Assembly: GCA_039881145.1 (NCBI GenBank)
Contig: JAYKKI010000062.1
Span: forward strand, 565,501-629,500
From: Druceiella hillmani
Taxonomy: Eukaryota > Arthropoda > Insecta > Lepidoptera > Hepialidae
Direction: 5' to 3'
Length of the DNA stretch: 64,000 nt
Below are positions 63,121-64,000 of the stretch, piece by piece. The position numbers and the translations under genes were made by a program. The notes under the pieces were generated by a model, which made no database searches, was not told the DNA's origin, and saw only the letters and a program-made list of their open reading frames with translations. The first letter of the stretch is position 1, and every line of letters begins with the position of its first letter.

Positions 63121-64000
63121 CTACGGAAAAAATAAATTAAATAAATGGTCCATCTAAATTGAGGTCTCTATATTAAGAAACAGTCCTTTTTAATCTTTAA
63201 AATAGCAAAATCATTTTCAGCATTATTTTAAGAAATGTTACGAATTGACTATAGTACATTTTTTTATAATTTTACGTGAGTTAAAATAAAATAGTTTTAA
63301 AAATATAACTACGATGTACACAATTTTTCTTAAAGTGGTATGCCACCAATCCGCTTAAATAAATGACTCATGCCATCAATATATATTGTCATTCCGTGCC
63401 TGTCGTCCCGTACCAGATCTCTGACAATCCGAAATAATGAAACTCGAGCGATTTGAAAGATAATGAACCTATTCTGATTATAAATACCTAACTAAAGCAA
63501 TTTATTTCTTCACCAAGTACGTTAACATAATATTTCGACAGATAATAAACCGTAATAAAATAATGTAATGATAAATTAGCTGTCTTTGTGTTCTAATGAT
63601 TAGTTCTAACATGAATATTTATTTAATTACAAGTGGAGACAAGTTCATTCTTCTTGACCAATTAGTTTGAAAACTAGTCATTATATTGATGAGAGTAAAT
63701 CTCTGTATTCAAAATTATCTTTTTGATATTTAGTTTAAAAATTCATATTAAGGGTATTGTTTCTATTATTATAAAACGGTTGATGATTTCACTATTAGTG
63801 AAGATCTCCAAACCAACTACTAATTGATTCAATCAATCAATGTTACTGTTTCTTCTCAAAAATTATTGATAGATATTAAATAACAAAAGGATTAAGTCCA
63901 ATATATTTAATATTTTATTGAATAATGGGCGCCATGTCTCGTTAACTGAGCATGCGTATTTTCTACAAAACTGGAATTTTTCCGGTTTGTATGAAATAGT
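63121..64000 (-). other. Synaptotagmin intron (5' part of gene continues off the window)
   Basis: The exon carrying the first half of C2A must precede the acceptor at 63122-63121. No such sequence (for example a TSDPYVK...NPVFNET segment) is found before 64000, so this is intron. No element is recognised. Confidence 0.7.

Noticed and set aside
62952..63140. Plus-strand 62-codon frame
   Set aside because: Antisense of the synaptotagmin C2A exon.

Overview
This is an A+T-rich eukaryotic window that looks like insect nuclear DNA. The evidence is introns with GT..AG borders, a synaptotagmin gene with an arthropod-type exon layout, and relics of element families common in insects: BEL/Pao, mariner/Tc1, RTE-like LINEs, Penelope-like elements and short dispersed repeats. 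Long (AT)n microsatellites are frequent. I cannot name the order or species. There are no operons, bacterial signals or CRISPR arrays.

Right third (45.4-63.1 kb): a real, apparently functional gene on the minus strand. Four coding exons (63120-62952, 54591-54471, 46693-46521, 45798-45597) join in phase with canonical splice sites. They encode the second half of the C2A domain, the C2A-C2B linker, all of C2B and the C-terminus of a synaptotagmin. The first exons (N-terminus, transmembrane segment, first half of C2A) lie beyond 64 kb. Its two large introns hold most of the other content here: a mariner relic and a Tc1-like relic, an eEF1-gamma pseudogene fragment, a Penelope-like GIY-YIG relic whose 3' region carries a hammerhead-ribozyme-like fold, an RTE-like LINE 3' end, and several long hairpins, one with 51-bp arms.

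Middle (22.56-30.13 kb): a complete but decayed BEL/Pao LTR retrotransposon on the minus strand. It has two diverged LTRs of about 1.1 kb, an ATAAT target-site duplication, a primer-binding-like site, a polypurine tract, and recognisable protease, RT, RNase H and integrase remnants.

Left and centre (1-22.5 and 30.1-45 kb): mostly gene-poor intergenic DNA. It holds a mariner N-terminal relic (9.8 kb), a second copy of the hammerhead-bearing Penelope-like 3' end (10.6 kb), a fold-back element (18.9 kb), an RTE-like LINE relic (35.9-36.6 kb) followed by a microsatellite and a tRNA-derived SINE, clusters of short tandem repeats around 42.3-42.8 kb, and a few unidentified open frames. The best of these, 44930-45118 on the plus strand, converges on the 3' end of the synaptotagmin gene.
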